Positions 22,095 to 35,580 of a DNA stretch of 64,000 bases are shown here, piece after piece. The DNA is from Manihot esculenta (lineage: Eukaryota > Streptophyta > Magnoliopsida > Malpighiales > Euphorbiaceae). The notes under the pieces were generated by a model, which saw only the letters and a program-made list of their open reading frames with translations, searched no databases and was not told the DNA's origin. Numbering within the stretch: position 1 is the stretch's first letter; every line of letters starts with the position of its first letter. Both the position numbers and the translations under genes were made by a program. The stretch is from positions 12,768,445 to 12,832,444 of the forward strand of contig NC_035165.2 of the NCBI RefSeq assembly GCF_001659605.2, written 5' to 3'.

Positions 22095-24406
22095 TGTAAC
22101 AACCCGAAAATCGGACCGCTACCGGCGCTAGGATCCAGGTCGGCTTAAGGCCGCCGGGACCCGTAGCAAGCCTGACATACATCCTGAAAACCTGTTTAAT
22201 CCCATACATGATCAACAACATACATAAAAATTTAAAACTTTTCCTTCAAACATCCAACTCAACCTGAACATACACTGTACATAGTCATAATCATAATCGT
22301 GATCCCTCTGTGGGATCTCATCAATGCCCCAATGGGCGATACATCATAAGATGAGTTGGCTTTCATGAACATTATAAAACATTTATGATCATGTAACAAA
22401 AGGGATACCTCATACACAATGTCAAGCACAATATCTAATCCTCAATATCATTACATGACTGAAACTGTACTTTTACATAACATTAATACATTTATCATGT
22501 CCACACTATCTATTACATACACAGGACTTCAATACTCTTATGGATCTCCTGGTCTACCCTGTACCTGCAATCCTGGGGAAAATGGGAGAGGGATGAGCTA
22601 CTAGAGCCCAGTGAGCAGAATAATAAAAACATTTAAATCATATGGATCATGGAATGCATCACATCACAGCTAATCACATCAAGGATGAACTTGTCACCAA
22701 TAGCCCTCTACATAGTCCAACTGTGCCAGAACGTAGAATGGGTCCTGGTCTTTCCCTTACATATCATAACATAACAGTGTCCAACTGTGCCAGAACGTAG
22801 AATGGGTCCTGGTCTTTCCCTTACATAGTGCCAGCGAACGTAGAATGGGTCCCACTGGTCTTACATTTCGTACCGTACATATCATATCGTCATATCATAG
22901 ATCGAGGGCTATGGATCATCCAACATTCATCCACATCAACATAAAAATATGCAGTGCAACATATTCGTGAATTCTAATGCAAGCAACCTAATTCATCACA
23001 TGGCATTCACGATGCGTGAAACATGCTGAAAAGTTCATTCTTTGCTTTAAAACATAATAAGTTATTCCACTCACCTCTGGATAGCTCTGACCAGACACTG
23101 GGGCAACAAACTCACTGCTGGGGTCCTCGGTTCCTCGGGTCCGAACCTACACAGGTGGACTCAAATGAGGGACCAAACATACATGAACATAACTCTAAAC
23201 TACTCCCCAAAAACCCCCTAAAACATCATAGAATAATCATAGAAAAACATGCAAGAAAGGGCTGGACAGGGCACTTTCGGCGACAGGTTCGGCGGCCGAA
23301 AGTCCCTCCAGAGCCGAAAGTCAGGCAGGTTCGGCGGCACCTTCGGCGGCCGAAACTCCCAGACAGAGGCGAAACTCATGCATGTTCGGCGGCACTTTCG
23401 GCGGCCGAAAGTCCCAGACAGAGACGAAAGTCTCCTTTCGGGGGCAAGCTTCGGCAGCCGAAGGCTACCTCCACAAGCACGTTCGGCGGCCGAAAGTTCC
23501 TTCGGCTGCCGAACCTGGTTTCTCCCAGAATGGCAGAAACTCAGCTCCCTTATGCATTTATGCCTACAATCTCAACCAAACATGCATAAACCTATTCTAC
23601 AACACTCATACACAAGCATACAAGTTCCTAGGGGCATCAAACCAACAAAAACCCCATCTATAACACATCCAACATACATTTGCAAGCCACATTGTTCAAA
23701 ATCACATCAAAAACCCATAAGCTCATCATAAGCTACACATGCATTTTCTACCCCATGAACTTGCATAAAACTTGCTTAAAACATAAAGTAAGCTAGAGAT
23801 CGACCCTTACCTCTTCAAGATCGAGGGTGGAGGCGATCTAACTTGGAGTTGGAAGAGATTCGAGTTCTTGAACCTCAAAGCTCCAAAACTTGCTCAAAAC
23901 TCGGAAATCTTCAAAACAAGATGAAAACTAGTGAAAAACTTGAAAGATCTGAAGGAAAAGACTCAAGATCGGTGAGGGGTGGCGGAGAACTCACCTTGGC
24001 CGAAAATGGGGAAAAAGCTCGCCCGTTTTCGGCTAAGGGACCCTTTTATAGTGGCTGGCCAGGCCACGTTCGGGGGCCGAACGTGCCTCCGCATGCATGC
24101 CATGTTCGGAGGCCGAACTTGAGGTTCGGCGGCCGAACCTGGACTTCCCTCACTTATGCTTTCGGGGGCCTAAAGGCGCTCCCGAAGACATGCATGTTCG
24201 GCGGCCGAACTTGAGGTTCGGCGGCCAAACCTGAGTTTTCCTCCAAGGTTGTTTTTATGCAAAAACTCATTTCCATTTTACTTAAAACCATGAAATACCT
24301 TAAAACATTTTATGAAAACATGTTTCTACCCTACTAGACGCTTCCGACATCCGAGATTCCACCGGACGGTAGGAATTCCGATACCGGAGTCTAGCCGGGT
24401 ATTACA
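22095..24406 (-). mobile_element. Composite C, LTR1
   Basis: This 2,312-bp LTR starts TGTAACAACCCG (one change from TGTAACGACCCG) and ends GGGTATTACA. The TATA box on the minus strand is at 24,043-24,050. Palindrome clusters lie at about 23,276-23,515 and 24,067-24,230. Three CGTAGAATGGGTCC repeats lie at about 22,732-22,851. It is nearly identical to LTR2 and is the only one of the three with the full set of U3 palindromes. Confidence 0.95.
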
Positions 24407-24508
24407 TTCTCCCCCCCTTAAGAACATTCGTCCCCGAATGTTCCTCAACTAGCACATAGCATGGCATAAAACATAACATACATACATAGCACATAAACAC
24501 ATAGAGAT

Positions 24509-25639
24509 CTAACCTTCAAAGAGATGAGGGTACTGCTGGAGCATAGACTCCCGTGTCTCCCAAGTGCATTCCTCCAAATTGTGGTGGTTCCACAGGACTT
24601 TCACCATCGGGATTTCCTTGTTTCTTAGCTTTCTGATCTGGGTGTCTATGATCCGTACTAGCTGTTCAACATAGGTGAGATCCTCTTGGACCTCCACATC
24701 AGGCTCACTAAGAACCTTGCTCGGATCTGACACAAACTTCCTTAACATTGAAACGTGGAAAACCGAATGGATTCTTTCCATTGAAGCAGGTAAATCCAGC
24801 TTGTACGATACATTCCCAATCTTTTGCAAGATTTCAAAGGGTCCGATGTATCGTGGGGCTAGTTTACCTTTCTTCCCAAAGCGAACCACTCCTTTCATAG
24901 GAGACACCTTGAGCAATACCAGATCCCCCTCCTGAAACTCTAACTGTCTTCTGCGGACGTCTGCATAACTCTTCTGTCTGCTTGCAGCAGTCTTGATTCT
25001 TTCTCTGATTATGGGTACTACCCTGCTGGTAATCTCTACTAGCTCAGGCCCTGCCAAGGCCTTTTCTCCAACCTCTTCCCAGCAAACAGGTGATCTGCAC
25101 TTCCTTCCATATAAAGCTTCATATGGAGCCATCCCGATGCTAGCATGATGGCTGTTATTGTAGGCAAACTCCACCAAAGGTAGATGCTGCCTCCAAGAAC
25201 CGCCAAAGTCCAGCACACACATTCTGAGCATATCCTCTATGGTTTGGATGGTCCTTTCTGACTGTCCGTCCGTCTGTGGATGGAAAGCAGTGCTGAAATC
25301 CAACCTGGTACCCATGGCATTCTGCAGACTCCGCCAAAATCTGGAGGTGAACTGGGGCCCTCTATCCGACACTATCTAAACAGGAACCCCATGCAGCCTG
25401 ACGATCTCGTCGACATACACCTGCGCTAACTTGTCCACAGAATAGCCACTCCTGACAGGAATGAAGTGAGCATATTTGGTGAGTCTGTCCACAATCACCC
25501 ATATGGAGTCCACTCTGTTGGACGCCGCCGGTAACCCCACTATGAAGTCCATAGCTATATTCTCCCATTTCCACTCTGGAATAGGTAGCGGGTTAAGCAT
25601 TCCAGCCGGCTTCTGATGTTCCAGCTTCACCCTCTATCA
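24509..25639 (-). pseudogene. C1 integrase core and chromodomain with premature stops
   Basis: After a stop at 25,637-25,639 (a TGA in the integrase HHCC finger, where element A has TGT), the frame runs to another stop, TAG, at 25,376-25,378. It then runs to the natural end at 24,509. It encodes the integrase core ([24 protein letters not shown]), a GPF-like region and the chromodomain ([14 protein letters not shown]). The TGA and the TAG at 25,376 are also present in the right copy, so they predate the duplication. A further TAG directly after the TGA is found only in this copy. Confidence 0.9.
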
Positions 25640-27220
25640 CACTTCGCAGGCTGACACAAACTGTGCCACCTCTTTCTTCATAGCTGGCCACCAATAAACC
25701 TTCTTTAGATCTTGATACATCTTGGTGGCTCCGGGGTGAATGCTGTATCTTGCATTATGAGCCTCTCTCATAATGTCTCCTTTTAGCCCTATGTCATCTG
25801 GTACACATAGTCTGCTCCCATAGCGGAGGATCCCCTTGCTGTCGAATCTGAACTCACTATCATTGCCTGACTGAACAGTCCTGGCAATCTTCACTAACTC
25901 CGGGTCCTCATGCTGTTTCTGAGCCACCTGCTCCAGAAACACGGGTGCCACTCTCATCTGGGCCACCAAGGCACCTGTACCAGACAACTCCATCTGTAGA
26001 CCTTCCTCAATGAGCTTGTAAAACTCCTTTACCACTGGCCCCCTCTCTGCTGATATGTGGGATAAACTGCCGAGTGATTTCCGACTTAAGGCGTCTGCCA
26101 CAACGTTCGCCTTATCCGGATGGTACTGAATCTTGCAATCATAGTCACTCAGCAGCTCCACCCATCTTCTCTGTCTCAAGTTCAAATCTCTTTGACTCAA
26201 GATGTACTGCAGGCTTTTATGATCCGTGAAGATCTCACATTTAACCCCATAGAGGTAGTGCCTCCACATCTTGAGTGCAAAGATTACTGCTGCCATCTCT
26301 AGGTCATGTGTGGGGTAATTCAACTCATGCTTCTTCAGCTGCCTAGAAGCATAAGCAATCACCCTCTCATTCTGCATTAGTACACAACCCAGTCCCACAC
26401 GGGACGCATCACAAAAGACTGTAAAGTCTTCATCACTAGATGGCAGAGCTAACACTGGTGCTGAAGTCAACCTCTTCTTGAGCTCTTCAAAACTCTCTTC
26501 GCACTGGTCGGTCCACACAAACTTCTGATTCTTCCTGGTTAGTCTGGTCAGAGGAGCTGCTATCTTCGAGAAATCCTGAACGAACCTTCTGTAGTAACCT
26601 GCCAAACCCAAGAAACTTCTAATCTCTGTCACTGAAGTGGGTCTAGGCCAGTTAGCCACAGTTTCTGTCTTCTTGGGCTCTACCTCAATCCCATTCTCTG
26701 ACACTACATGCCCCAAGAACGAAATGCTCCTCAGCCAGAACTCACACTTGGAGAACTTGGCATACAAACCATGTTCCCTCAAGGTCTGCAAAACCAACCG
26801 CAGATGATGGGCATGCTCCTCTGCATTCCTGGAATACACCAAGATATCATCTATGAAGATAATAACAAAGTGGTCCAGGTATTGACTAAACACTCTGTTC
26901 ATGAGATCCATGAATGCTGCAGGGGCGTTGGTTAACCCGAACGGCATTACAAGGAACTCAAAATGCCCATATCTGGTCCTGAAAGCTCTCTTTGGCACGT
27001 CTTCATCCCTTATCCTTAGCTGATGGTACCCCGATCTTAGATCTATTTTGGAGAAACAACCCGCTCCGGCTAGCTGGTCGAATAGATCATCGATCCTTGG
27101 CAGAGGGTACATATTCTTGGTAGTGACTTTGTTCAACTGCCTATAGTCGATACAAAGTCTAAGGGATCCATCCTTCTTCCTCACAAACAAGACCGGAGCA
27201 CCCCAAGGTGAGGTACTCTG
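25640..27220 (-). pseudogene. pol: C1 RT, RNase H and integrase HHCC region
   Basis: A 517-codon open stretch starts inside RT ([20 protein letters not shown]). It has the catalytic FIDDILVYS, the RNase H segments ([26 protein letters not shown]) and the integrase finger up to a TGA. It is in the same frame as the gag-protease stretch upstream and is separated from it only by a TGA where element A has CGA. Confidence 0.92.
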
Positions 27221-29494
27221 TCAGATGAAGCCCTTCTCTACCAGCTCTTGCAACTGTTCTTTCAACTCCTTCAACTCGGCTGGGGCCATCTTGTAGGGAG
27301 GGATAGAGATCGGTCTAGTTCCAGGCACCAACTCTATCTCGAGCTCTATCTCCCTAGCAGGTGGTAAACCTGGAAGCTCATCAGGAAAGACATCCTGAAA
27401 CTCTCTGACAACTGGCACTGAGGCTGGCTCCCTGACCTGACTACTAAGCTCTCTCACATGAGCTAAGTACCCCTGACATCCCTTCCTAAGCAACCTACGA
27501 GCCTGAAGAGCTGATATCAGACCTCTAGGTGTGCCCCTCTTGTCTCCTCTGAAGACGACCTCTGACCCGTTCTGATCTCTGAACCTGACTACCTTGTCCC
27601 TGCAGTCCAAGGTAGCACCATGGGTAGATAGCCAATCCATCCCTAGAATGACGTCAAAGTCTGTCAAATCTAGAACCACAAGGTCGGCGGAGAGGCATCT
27701 TCCCTCAACAAAAACTGGATTGTACTGGCAGACTGACACTGCCACTGACAGGTCACACTTGGGTCCACTGACCCATAGGGGACACTCTAACCCAGAGACT
27801 ATCAGACCCAACCTCTCAACGGCTCTCGGAGCAATAAACGAATGAGATGCACCCGGGTCCATTAATGCATACACATCAGAACACCCAATGACGAGATTAC
27901 CTGACACCATGGTGTTGGATGTGTTAGCCTCCTGCTGAGTCACGGTGAAGATCCTGGCTGGAGCTGATGGATCTTCACCTCGGGAACCAGAAGAAGAGGC
28001 TGCCCCTCTCCCTCTACCTCTGCCACTGCCCTGAGGTTTGGCTGGAGCTGCTGGCTGTGTCACACTACCAGAAGCTGTCTGCTGGGGCTGGCCCATAAAA
28101 GGTGCTCTAGGACACTCCCGAGCTATGTGTCCCTCCTGTCCACATCTGAAACATGTATTAGTCCCAGCTCGACACACTCCCCTGTGCGGTCTTCCACATC
28201 TCTGGCATTCTGTACCATCTGAGCCTGAGCTCGAGCCACCGCCAAATTCCAGACCGGATTTCAACTTATTCCAAAACTTATTCTTCTTCGGCTTCTTGGT
28301 GGTGTTATCCCACCTCTTCTTACTTGAGCTCTGAGAAGAGAAACCTGGCCCTCCTCTTCCTGGGGTCTTAACCCCTGAAGACTGGGTTACTGACTGCTTC
28401 ACTGACCCCTCAACTATAGCACTCGCCTCCATCCTTCGAGCCATATCCACCACAGTGTGGAAACTTTCTCTCTCAGCTGACTGAATCAACGAGGAGTACC
28501 TAGAATGCAGCTTCATAACATATCTCTTGGCTTTCTTCGTATCTGTATCTAGAGCTTGCCCTGAAAAAGGCAATAGCTCCAAGAATCTATCCGTGAACTC
28601 CTCTACACCCATGTGCTCTGACTGCCTCAGTTGCTCAAACTCAATCATCTTCAGTTCTCTGGAACTATCTGAAAAAGCCCATCCAGCGAACTCATTCGCG
28701 AATTCCTCCCATGTCATACCGTCTAGTCTCGGGTCCACATAACACTTGAACCATTCCCGTGCCTTCTTGCACTTTAAAGTGAACCCTGCCATCTGAATGG
28801 CCCTGCTGTCACTTGCCCCTAGCTCATCAGTTATTGTCTTCACTACTCTCAGATACTCAAAGGGGTCATCCCCTGACTTGTATTTGGGAGCATCCAGCTT
28901 GAGGTAATCTGTCATCTTTACTTTGCTCACATCGGCTGAGCTAGGTCTAGGAGGTTGAGTAACTGGGGCTGCTGGTTCTGTAGGTGGTGGAGGTGGGGGT
29001 GCAGCATTCCCCGAGGTGGGGTTTGCCGGGTTTGGATAGAAGGGTGAGGGTGGATAACCTGGGTACTGTGTGTAAGGTGGATAGAAAGGTGGATAAGGCA
29101 TGTAGGTAGGGTAGGGGTTAAAGCTGGAGTAATCCGATGTACCTCCCATCGGATACCCTGAACCCTGTGGGAAGGGTGGATAATGGGGTGGAAAACCATA
29201 CCCCGAGGCCTGAACGCCTCCCTGAGACTCCCCTGTCCCTTCATCCTCCATGCTCACATCCAGGTTCCCATCCCTCCTCTGCTCCTCTTCCATAACCTCC
29301 CTCACATCTGAAGAACTTCCTCCTCTATCTGTCCCCCTTCTGCTAGCATCAAAAGACCTTCTAGGGTCCCTTGACACTCTTTCTCTGTTGGCTCTACAAG
29401 ACATTGCCCTAGGCAATGTAGGAGGACGGGCGCTCGTGCCCTCATCCTCAGGTGGTACTCCAGTCAATCTTGCCGATCGACGGGTTCCTCTCAT
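27221..29494 (-). pseudogene. C1 gag-protease-RT start, longest gag-pol frame in the window
   Basis: A 757-codon frame starts at the MRGTRRSARL ATG (29,494); an in-frame ATG at 29,527 is also possible. It covers the Pro/Tyr-rich gag N-terminus, the complete capsid domain, the Lys-rich linker, and two zinc fingers (CX2CX3HX3C and CX2CX4HX4C, about 28,130-28,205). It then covers the Arg/Gly tail, the protease (DPGASHSF) and the first part of RT. It ends at TGA 27,221-27,223. It shows directly that gag and pol are one continuous frame in this group. Confidence 0.93.
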
Positions 29495-29764
29495 CCTGTT
29501 TTCTGAAAAACAATACACATCATACAAACATTAGCATCATATGGTTCATGTGGACACACATGAACCCTCATCACATATACATCATTCATCTCATAGCATC
29601 AATGCACATGTATATAATCATGGCATTACACATCATCATACAAGACAGGACTCCACATCCTATCCTAGTGGACATGATCTTCCTATTGTGCTTGACCTTC
29701 TAGAACATCTATGAGTCCGACACTCTAGGTCCGATCCTATGAACCTAGGGCTCTGATACCATTC

Positions 29765-32057
29765 TGTAACGACCCGAAAATCGAACCGCTACCGGCGCTA
29801 GGATCCAGGTCGGCTTAAGGCCGCCGGGACCCGTAGCAAGCCTGACATACATCCTGAAAACCTGTTTAATCCCATACATGATCAACAACATACATAAAAA
29901 TTTAAAACTTTTCCTTCAAACATCCAACTCAACCTGAACATACACTGTACATAGTCATAATCATAATCGTGATCCCTCTGTGGGATCTCATCAATGCCCC
30001 AATGGGCGATACATCATAAGATGAGTTGGCTTTCATGAACATTATAAAACATTTATGATCATGTAACAAAAGGGATACCTCATACACAATGTCAAGCACA
30101 ATATCTAATCCTCAATATCATTACATGACTGAAACTGTACTTTTACATAACATTAATACATTTATCATGTCCACACTATCTATTACATACACAGGACTTC
30201 AATACTCTTATGGATCTCCTGGTCTACCCTGTACCTGCAATCCTGGGGAAAATGGGAGAGGGATGAGCTACTAGAGCCCAGTGAGCAGAATAATAAAAAC
30301 ATTTAAATCATATGGATCATGGAATGCATCACATCACAGCTAATCACATCAAGGATGAACTTGTCACCAATAGCCCTCTACATAGTCCAACTGTGCCAGA
30401 ACGTAGAATGGGTCCTGGTCTTTCCCTTACATATCATAACATAACAGTGTCCAACTGTGCCAGAACGTAGAATGGGTCCTGGTCTTTCCCTTACATAGTG
30501 CCAGCGAACGTAGAATGGGTCCCACTGGTCTTACATTTCGTACCGTACATATCATATCGTCATATCATAGATCGAGGGCTATGGATCATCCAACATTCAT
30601 CCACATCAACATAAAAATATGCAGTGCAACATATTCGTGAATTCTAATGCAAGCAACCTAATTCATCACATGGCATTCACGATGCGTGAAACATGCTGAA
30701 AAGTTCATTCTTTGCTTTAAAACATAATAAGTTATTCCACTCACCTCTGGATAGCTCTGACCAGACACTGGGGCAACAAACTCACTGCTGGGGTCCTCGG
30801 TTCCTCGGGTCCGAACCTACACAGGTGGACTCAAATGAGGGACCAAACATACATGAACATAACTCTAAACTACTCCCCAAAAACCCCCTAAAACATCATA
30901 GAATAATCATAGAAAAACATGCAAGAAAGGGCTGGACAGGGCACTTTCGGCGACAGGTTCGGCGGCCGAAAGTCCCTCCAGAGCCGAAAGTCAGGCAGGT
31001 TCGGCGGCACCTTCGGCGGCCGAAACTCCCAGACAGAGGCGAAACTCATGCATGTTCGGCGGCACTTTCGGCGGCCGAAAGTCCCAGACAGAGACGAAAG
31101 TCTCCTTTCGGGGGCAAGCTTCGGCAGCCGAAGGCTACCTCCACAAGCACGTTCGGCGGCCGAAAGTTCCTTCGGCTGCCGAACCTGGTTTCTCCCAGAA
31201 TGGCAGAAACTCAGCTCCCTTATGCATTTATGCCTACAATCTCAACCAAACATGCATAAACCTATTCTACAACACTCATACACAAGCATACAAGTTCCTA
31301 GGGGCATCAAACCAACAAAAACCCCATCTATAACACATCCAACATACATTTGCAAGCCACATTGTTCAAAATCACATCAAAAACCCATAAGCTCATCATA
31401 AGCTACACATGCATTTTCTACCCCATGAACTTGCATAAAACTTGCTTAAAACATAAAGTAAGCTAGAGATCGACCCTTACCTCTTCAAGATCGAGGGTGG
31501 AGGCGATCTAACTTGGAGTTGGAAGAGATTCGAGTTCTTGAACCTCAAAGCTCCAAAACTTGCTCAAAACTCGGAAATCTTCAAAACAAGATGAAAACTA
31601 GTGAAAAACTTGAAAGATCTGAAGGAAAAGACTCAAGATCGGTGAGGGGTGGCGGAGAACTCACCTTGGCCGGAAAATGGGGAAAAAGCTCGCCCGTTTT
31701 CGGCTAAGGGACCCTTTTATAGTGGCTGGCCAGGCCACGTTCGGGGGCCGAACGTGCCTCCGCATGCATGCCATGTTCGGCGGCCGAACCTGGACTTCCC
31801 TCACTTATGCTTTCGGGGGCCTAAAGGCGCTCCCGAAGGCATGCATGTTCGGCGGCCGAAATTGAGGTTCGGCGGCCAAACCTGAGTTTTCCTCCAAGGT
31901 TGTTTTTATGCAAAAACTCATTTCCATTTTACTTAAAACCATGAAATACCTTAAAACATTTTATGAAAACATGTTTCTACCCTACTAGAGGCTTCCGACA
32001 TCCGAGATTCCACCGGACGTTAGGAATTCCGATACCGGAGTCTAGCCGGGTATTACA
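29765..32057 (-). mobile_element. Composite C, LTR2 (shared middle LTR)
   Basis: This 2,293-bp LTR serves as 5' LTR of the left unit and 3' LTR of the right unit. A PBS lies on its left and a PPT on its right. The TATA box on the minus strand is at 31,714-31,721. It lacks about 20 bp between two U3 palindromes near 31,785 compared with LTR1. It has no flanking direct repeats of its own, unlike an independent insertion. Confidence 0.95.
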
Positions 32058-32165
32058 TTCTCCCCCCTTTAAGAACATTCGTCCCCGAATGTTCCTCAAC
32101 TAGCACATAGCATGGCATAAAACATAACATACATACATAGCACATAAACACATAGAGATCTAACC

Positions 32166-34169
32166 TTAAAAGAGATGAGGGTACTGCTGGAGCATAGACT
32201 CCCGTGTCTCCCAAGTGCATTTTTCCAAATTGTGGTGGTTCCACAGGACTTTCACCATCGGGATTTCCTTGTTTCTTAGCTTTCTGATCTGGGTGTCTAT
32301 GATCCGTACTAGCTGTTCAACATAGGTGAGATCCTCTTGGACCTCCACATCAGGCTCACTAAGAACCTTGCTCGGATCTGACACAAACTTCCTTAACATT
32401 GAAACGTGGAAAACCGAATGGATTCTTTCCATTGAAGCAGGTAAATCCAGCTTGTACGACACATTCCCAATCTTTTGCAAGATTTCAAAGGGTCCGATGT
32501 ATCGTGGGGCTAGTTTACCTTTCTTCCCAAAGCGAACCACTCCTTTCATAGGAGACACCTTGAGCAATACCAGATCCCCCTCCTGAAACTCTAACTGTCT
32601 TCTGCGGACGTCTGCATAACTCTTCTGTCTGCTTGCAGCAGTCTTGATTCTTTCTCTGATTATGGGTACTACCCTGCTGGTAATCTCTACTAGCTCAGGC
32701 CCTGCCAAGGCCTTTTCTCCAACCTCTTCCCAGCAAACAGGTGATCTGCACTTCCTTCCATATAAAGCTTCATATGGAGCCATCCCGATGCTAGCATGAT
32801 GGCTGTTATTGTAGGCAAACTCCACCAAAGGTAGATGCTGCCTCCAAGAACCGCCAAAGTCCAGCACACACATTCTGAGCATATCCTCTATGGTCTGGAT
32901 GGTCCTTTCTGAATGTCCGTCCGTCTGTGGATGGAAAGCAGTGCTGAAATCCAACCTGGTACCCATGGCATTCTGCAGACTCCGCCAAAATCTGGAGGTG
33001 AACTGGGGCCCTCTATCCGACACTATCTAAACAGGAACCCCATGCAGCCTGACGATCTCGTCGACATACACCTGCGATAACTTGTCCACAGAATAACCAC
33101 TCCTGACAGGAATGAAGTGAGCATATTTGGTGAGTCTGTCCACAATCACCCATATGGAGTCCACTCTGTTGGACGCCGCCGGTAACCCCACTATGAAGTC
33201 CATAGCTATATTCTCTCATTTCCACTCTGGAATAGGTAGCGCGTTAAGCATTCCAGCCGGCTTCTGATGTTCCAGCTTCACCCTCTGTCACACTTCGCAG
33301 GCTGACACAAACTGTGCCACCTCTTTCTTCATAGCTGGCCACCAATAAACCTTCTTTAGATCTTGATACATCTTGGTGGCTCCGGGGTGAATGCTGTATC
33401 TTGCATTATGAGCCTCTCTCATAATGTCTCCTTTTAGCCCTATGTCATCTGGTACACATAGTCTGCTCCCATAGCGGAGGATCCCCTTGCTGTCGAATCT
33501 GAACTCACTATCATTGCCTGACTGAACAGTCCTGGCAATCATCACTAACTCCGGGTCCTCATGCTGTTTCTGAGCCACCTGCTCCAGAAACACGGGTGCC
33601 ACTCTCATCTGGGCCACCAAGGCACCTGTACCAGACAACTCCATCTGTAGACCTTCCTCAATGAGCTTGTAAAACTCCTTTACCACTGGCCTCCTCTCTG
33701 CAGATATGTGGGATAAACTGCCGAGTGATTTTCGGCTTAAGGCGTCTGCCACAACGTTCGCCTTATCCGGATGGTACTGAATCTTGCAATCATAGTCACT
33801 CAGCAGCTCCACCCATCTTTTCTGTCTCAAGTTCAAATCTCTTTGACTCAAGATGTACTGCAGGCTTTTATGATCCGTGAAGATCTCACATTTAACCCCA
33901 TAGAGGTAGTGCCTCCACATCTTGAGTGCAAAGATTACTGCTGCCATCTCTAGGTCATGTGTGGGGTAATTCAACTCATGCTTCTTCAGCTGCCTAGAAG
34001 CATAAGCAATCACCCTCTCATTCTGCATTAGTACACAACCCAGTCCCACACGGGACGCATCACAAAAGACTGTAAAGTCTTCATCACTAGATGGCAGAGC
34101 TAACACTGGTGCTGAAGTCAACCTCTTCTTGAGCTCTTCAAAACTCTCTTCGCACTGGTCGGTCCACAC
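32166..34169 (-). pseudogene. C2 RNase H, integrase and chromodomain with stops
   Basis: After a frameshift near 34,231 the downstream frame runs through RNase H and the integrase HHCC finger to TGA 33,288-33,290 (shared with C1). It then runs through the integrase start to a TAG at about 33,027-33,029 (shared with C1), and finally through the integrase core and chromodomain to a stop at 32,166. Domain motifs match those of C1. Confidence 0.9.
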
Positions 34170-35580
34170 AAACTTCTGATTCTTCCTGGTTAGTCTGGTC
34201 AGAGGAGCTGCTATCTTCGAGAAGTCCTGACCTTCTGTAGTAACCTGCCAAACCCAAGAAACTTCTAATCTCTGTCACTGAAGTGGGTCTAGGCCAGTTA
34301 GCCACAGTTTCTGTCTTCTTGGGCTCTACCTCAATCCCATTCTCTGACACTACATGCCCCAAGAACGAAATGCTCCTCAGCCAGAACTCACACTTGGAGA
34401 ACTTGGCATACAAACCATGTTCCCTCAAGGTCTGCAAAACCAACCGCAGATGATGGGCATGCTCCTCTGCATTCCTAGAATACACCAAGATATCATCTAT
34501 GAAGATAATAACAAAGTGGTCCAGGTATTGACTAAACACTCTGTTCATGAGATCCATGAATGCTGCAGGGGCGTTGGTTAACCCGAACGGCATTACAAGG
34601 AACTCAAAATGCCCATATCTGGTCCTGAAAGCTCTCTTTGGCACGTCTTCATCCCTTATCCTTAGCTGATGGTACCCCGATCTTAGATCTATTTTGGAGA
34701 AACAACCCGCTCCGGCTAGCTGGTCGAATAGATCATCGATCCTTGGCAGAGGGTACATATTCTTGGTAGTGACTTTGTTCAACTGCCTGTAGTCGATACA
34801 AAGTCTAAGGGATCCATCCTTCTTCCTCACAAACAAGACCGGAGCACCCCAAGGTGAGGTACTCTGTCGGATGAAGCCCTTCTCTACCAGCTCTTGCAAC
34901 TGTTCTTTCAACTCCTTCAACTCGGCTGGGGCCATCTTGTAGGGAGGGATAGAGATCGGTCTAGTTCCAGGCACCAACTCTATCTCGAGCTCTATCTCCC
35001 TAGCAGGTGGTAAACCTGGAAGCTCATCAGGAAAGACATCCTGAAACTCTCTGACAACTGGCACTGAGGCTGGCTCCCTGACCTGACTACTAAGCTCTCT
35101 CACATGAGCTAAGTACCCCTGACATCCCTTCCTAAGCAACCTACGAGCCTGAAGAGCTGATATTAGACCTCTAGGTGTGCCCCTCTTGTCTCCTCTAAAG
35201 ACGACCTCTGACCCGTTCTGATCTCTGAACCTGACTACCTTGTCCCTGCAGTCCAAGGTAGCACCATGGGTAGATAGCCAATCCATCCCTAGAATGACGT
35301 CAAAGTCTGTCAAATCTAGAACCACAAGGTCGGCGGAGAGGCATCTTCCCTCAACAAAAACTGGACTGTACTGGCAGACTGACACTGCCACTGACAGGTC
35401 ACACTTGGGTCCACTGACCCATAGGGGACACTCTAACCCAGAGACTATCAGACCCAACCTCTCAACGGCTCTCGGAGCAATAAACGAATGAGATGCACCC
35501 GGGTCCATTAATGCATACACATCAGAACACCCAATGACGAGATTACCTGACACCACGGTGTTGGATGTGTTAGCCTCCTG
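34170..35580 (-). pseudogene. pol: C2 protease and RT, frameshifted
   Basis: The frame is open from 35,556 through protease (MDPGASHSF), the linker and RT, including FIDDILVYS. At about 34,231 five bases present in C1 and A (near 26,580 in C1) are missing. This shifts the frame at the end of RT and causes an early stop at 34,138. Confidence 0.91.

Larger units (their letters stand above)
24407..29764 (-). mobile_element. Composite C, left internal region (C1)
   Basis: This is a 5,358-bp internal region with PPT at the left end and PBS (about 29,750-29,761) at the right end, read on the minus strand. It matches the right internal region almost base for base. The length difference of 5 bp is fully explained by one 5-bp deletion in the right copy, so no other net indel separates them. 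Confidence 0.95.

Noticed and set aside
23023..23589. Open frame of 188 codons with repeated RRPK/FGGR segments, repeated at 30,693 and 38,339
   Set aside because: It lies inside the LTRs and its repetitive peptide is just the translation of the TTCGGCNGCCGAA palindrome cluster. Frames on both strands and several phases look alike, and no conserved domain is seen.
29765..32057. LTR2 as a solo LTR separating two independent insertions
   Set aside because: There is no TSD around LTR2. PBS and PPT stand on its two sides as expected for a shared LTR, and the two internals are almost identical, including shared stops.
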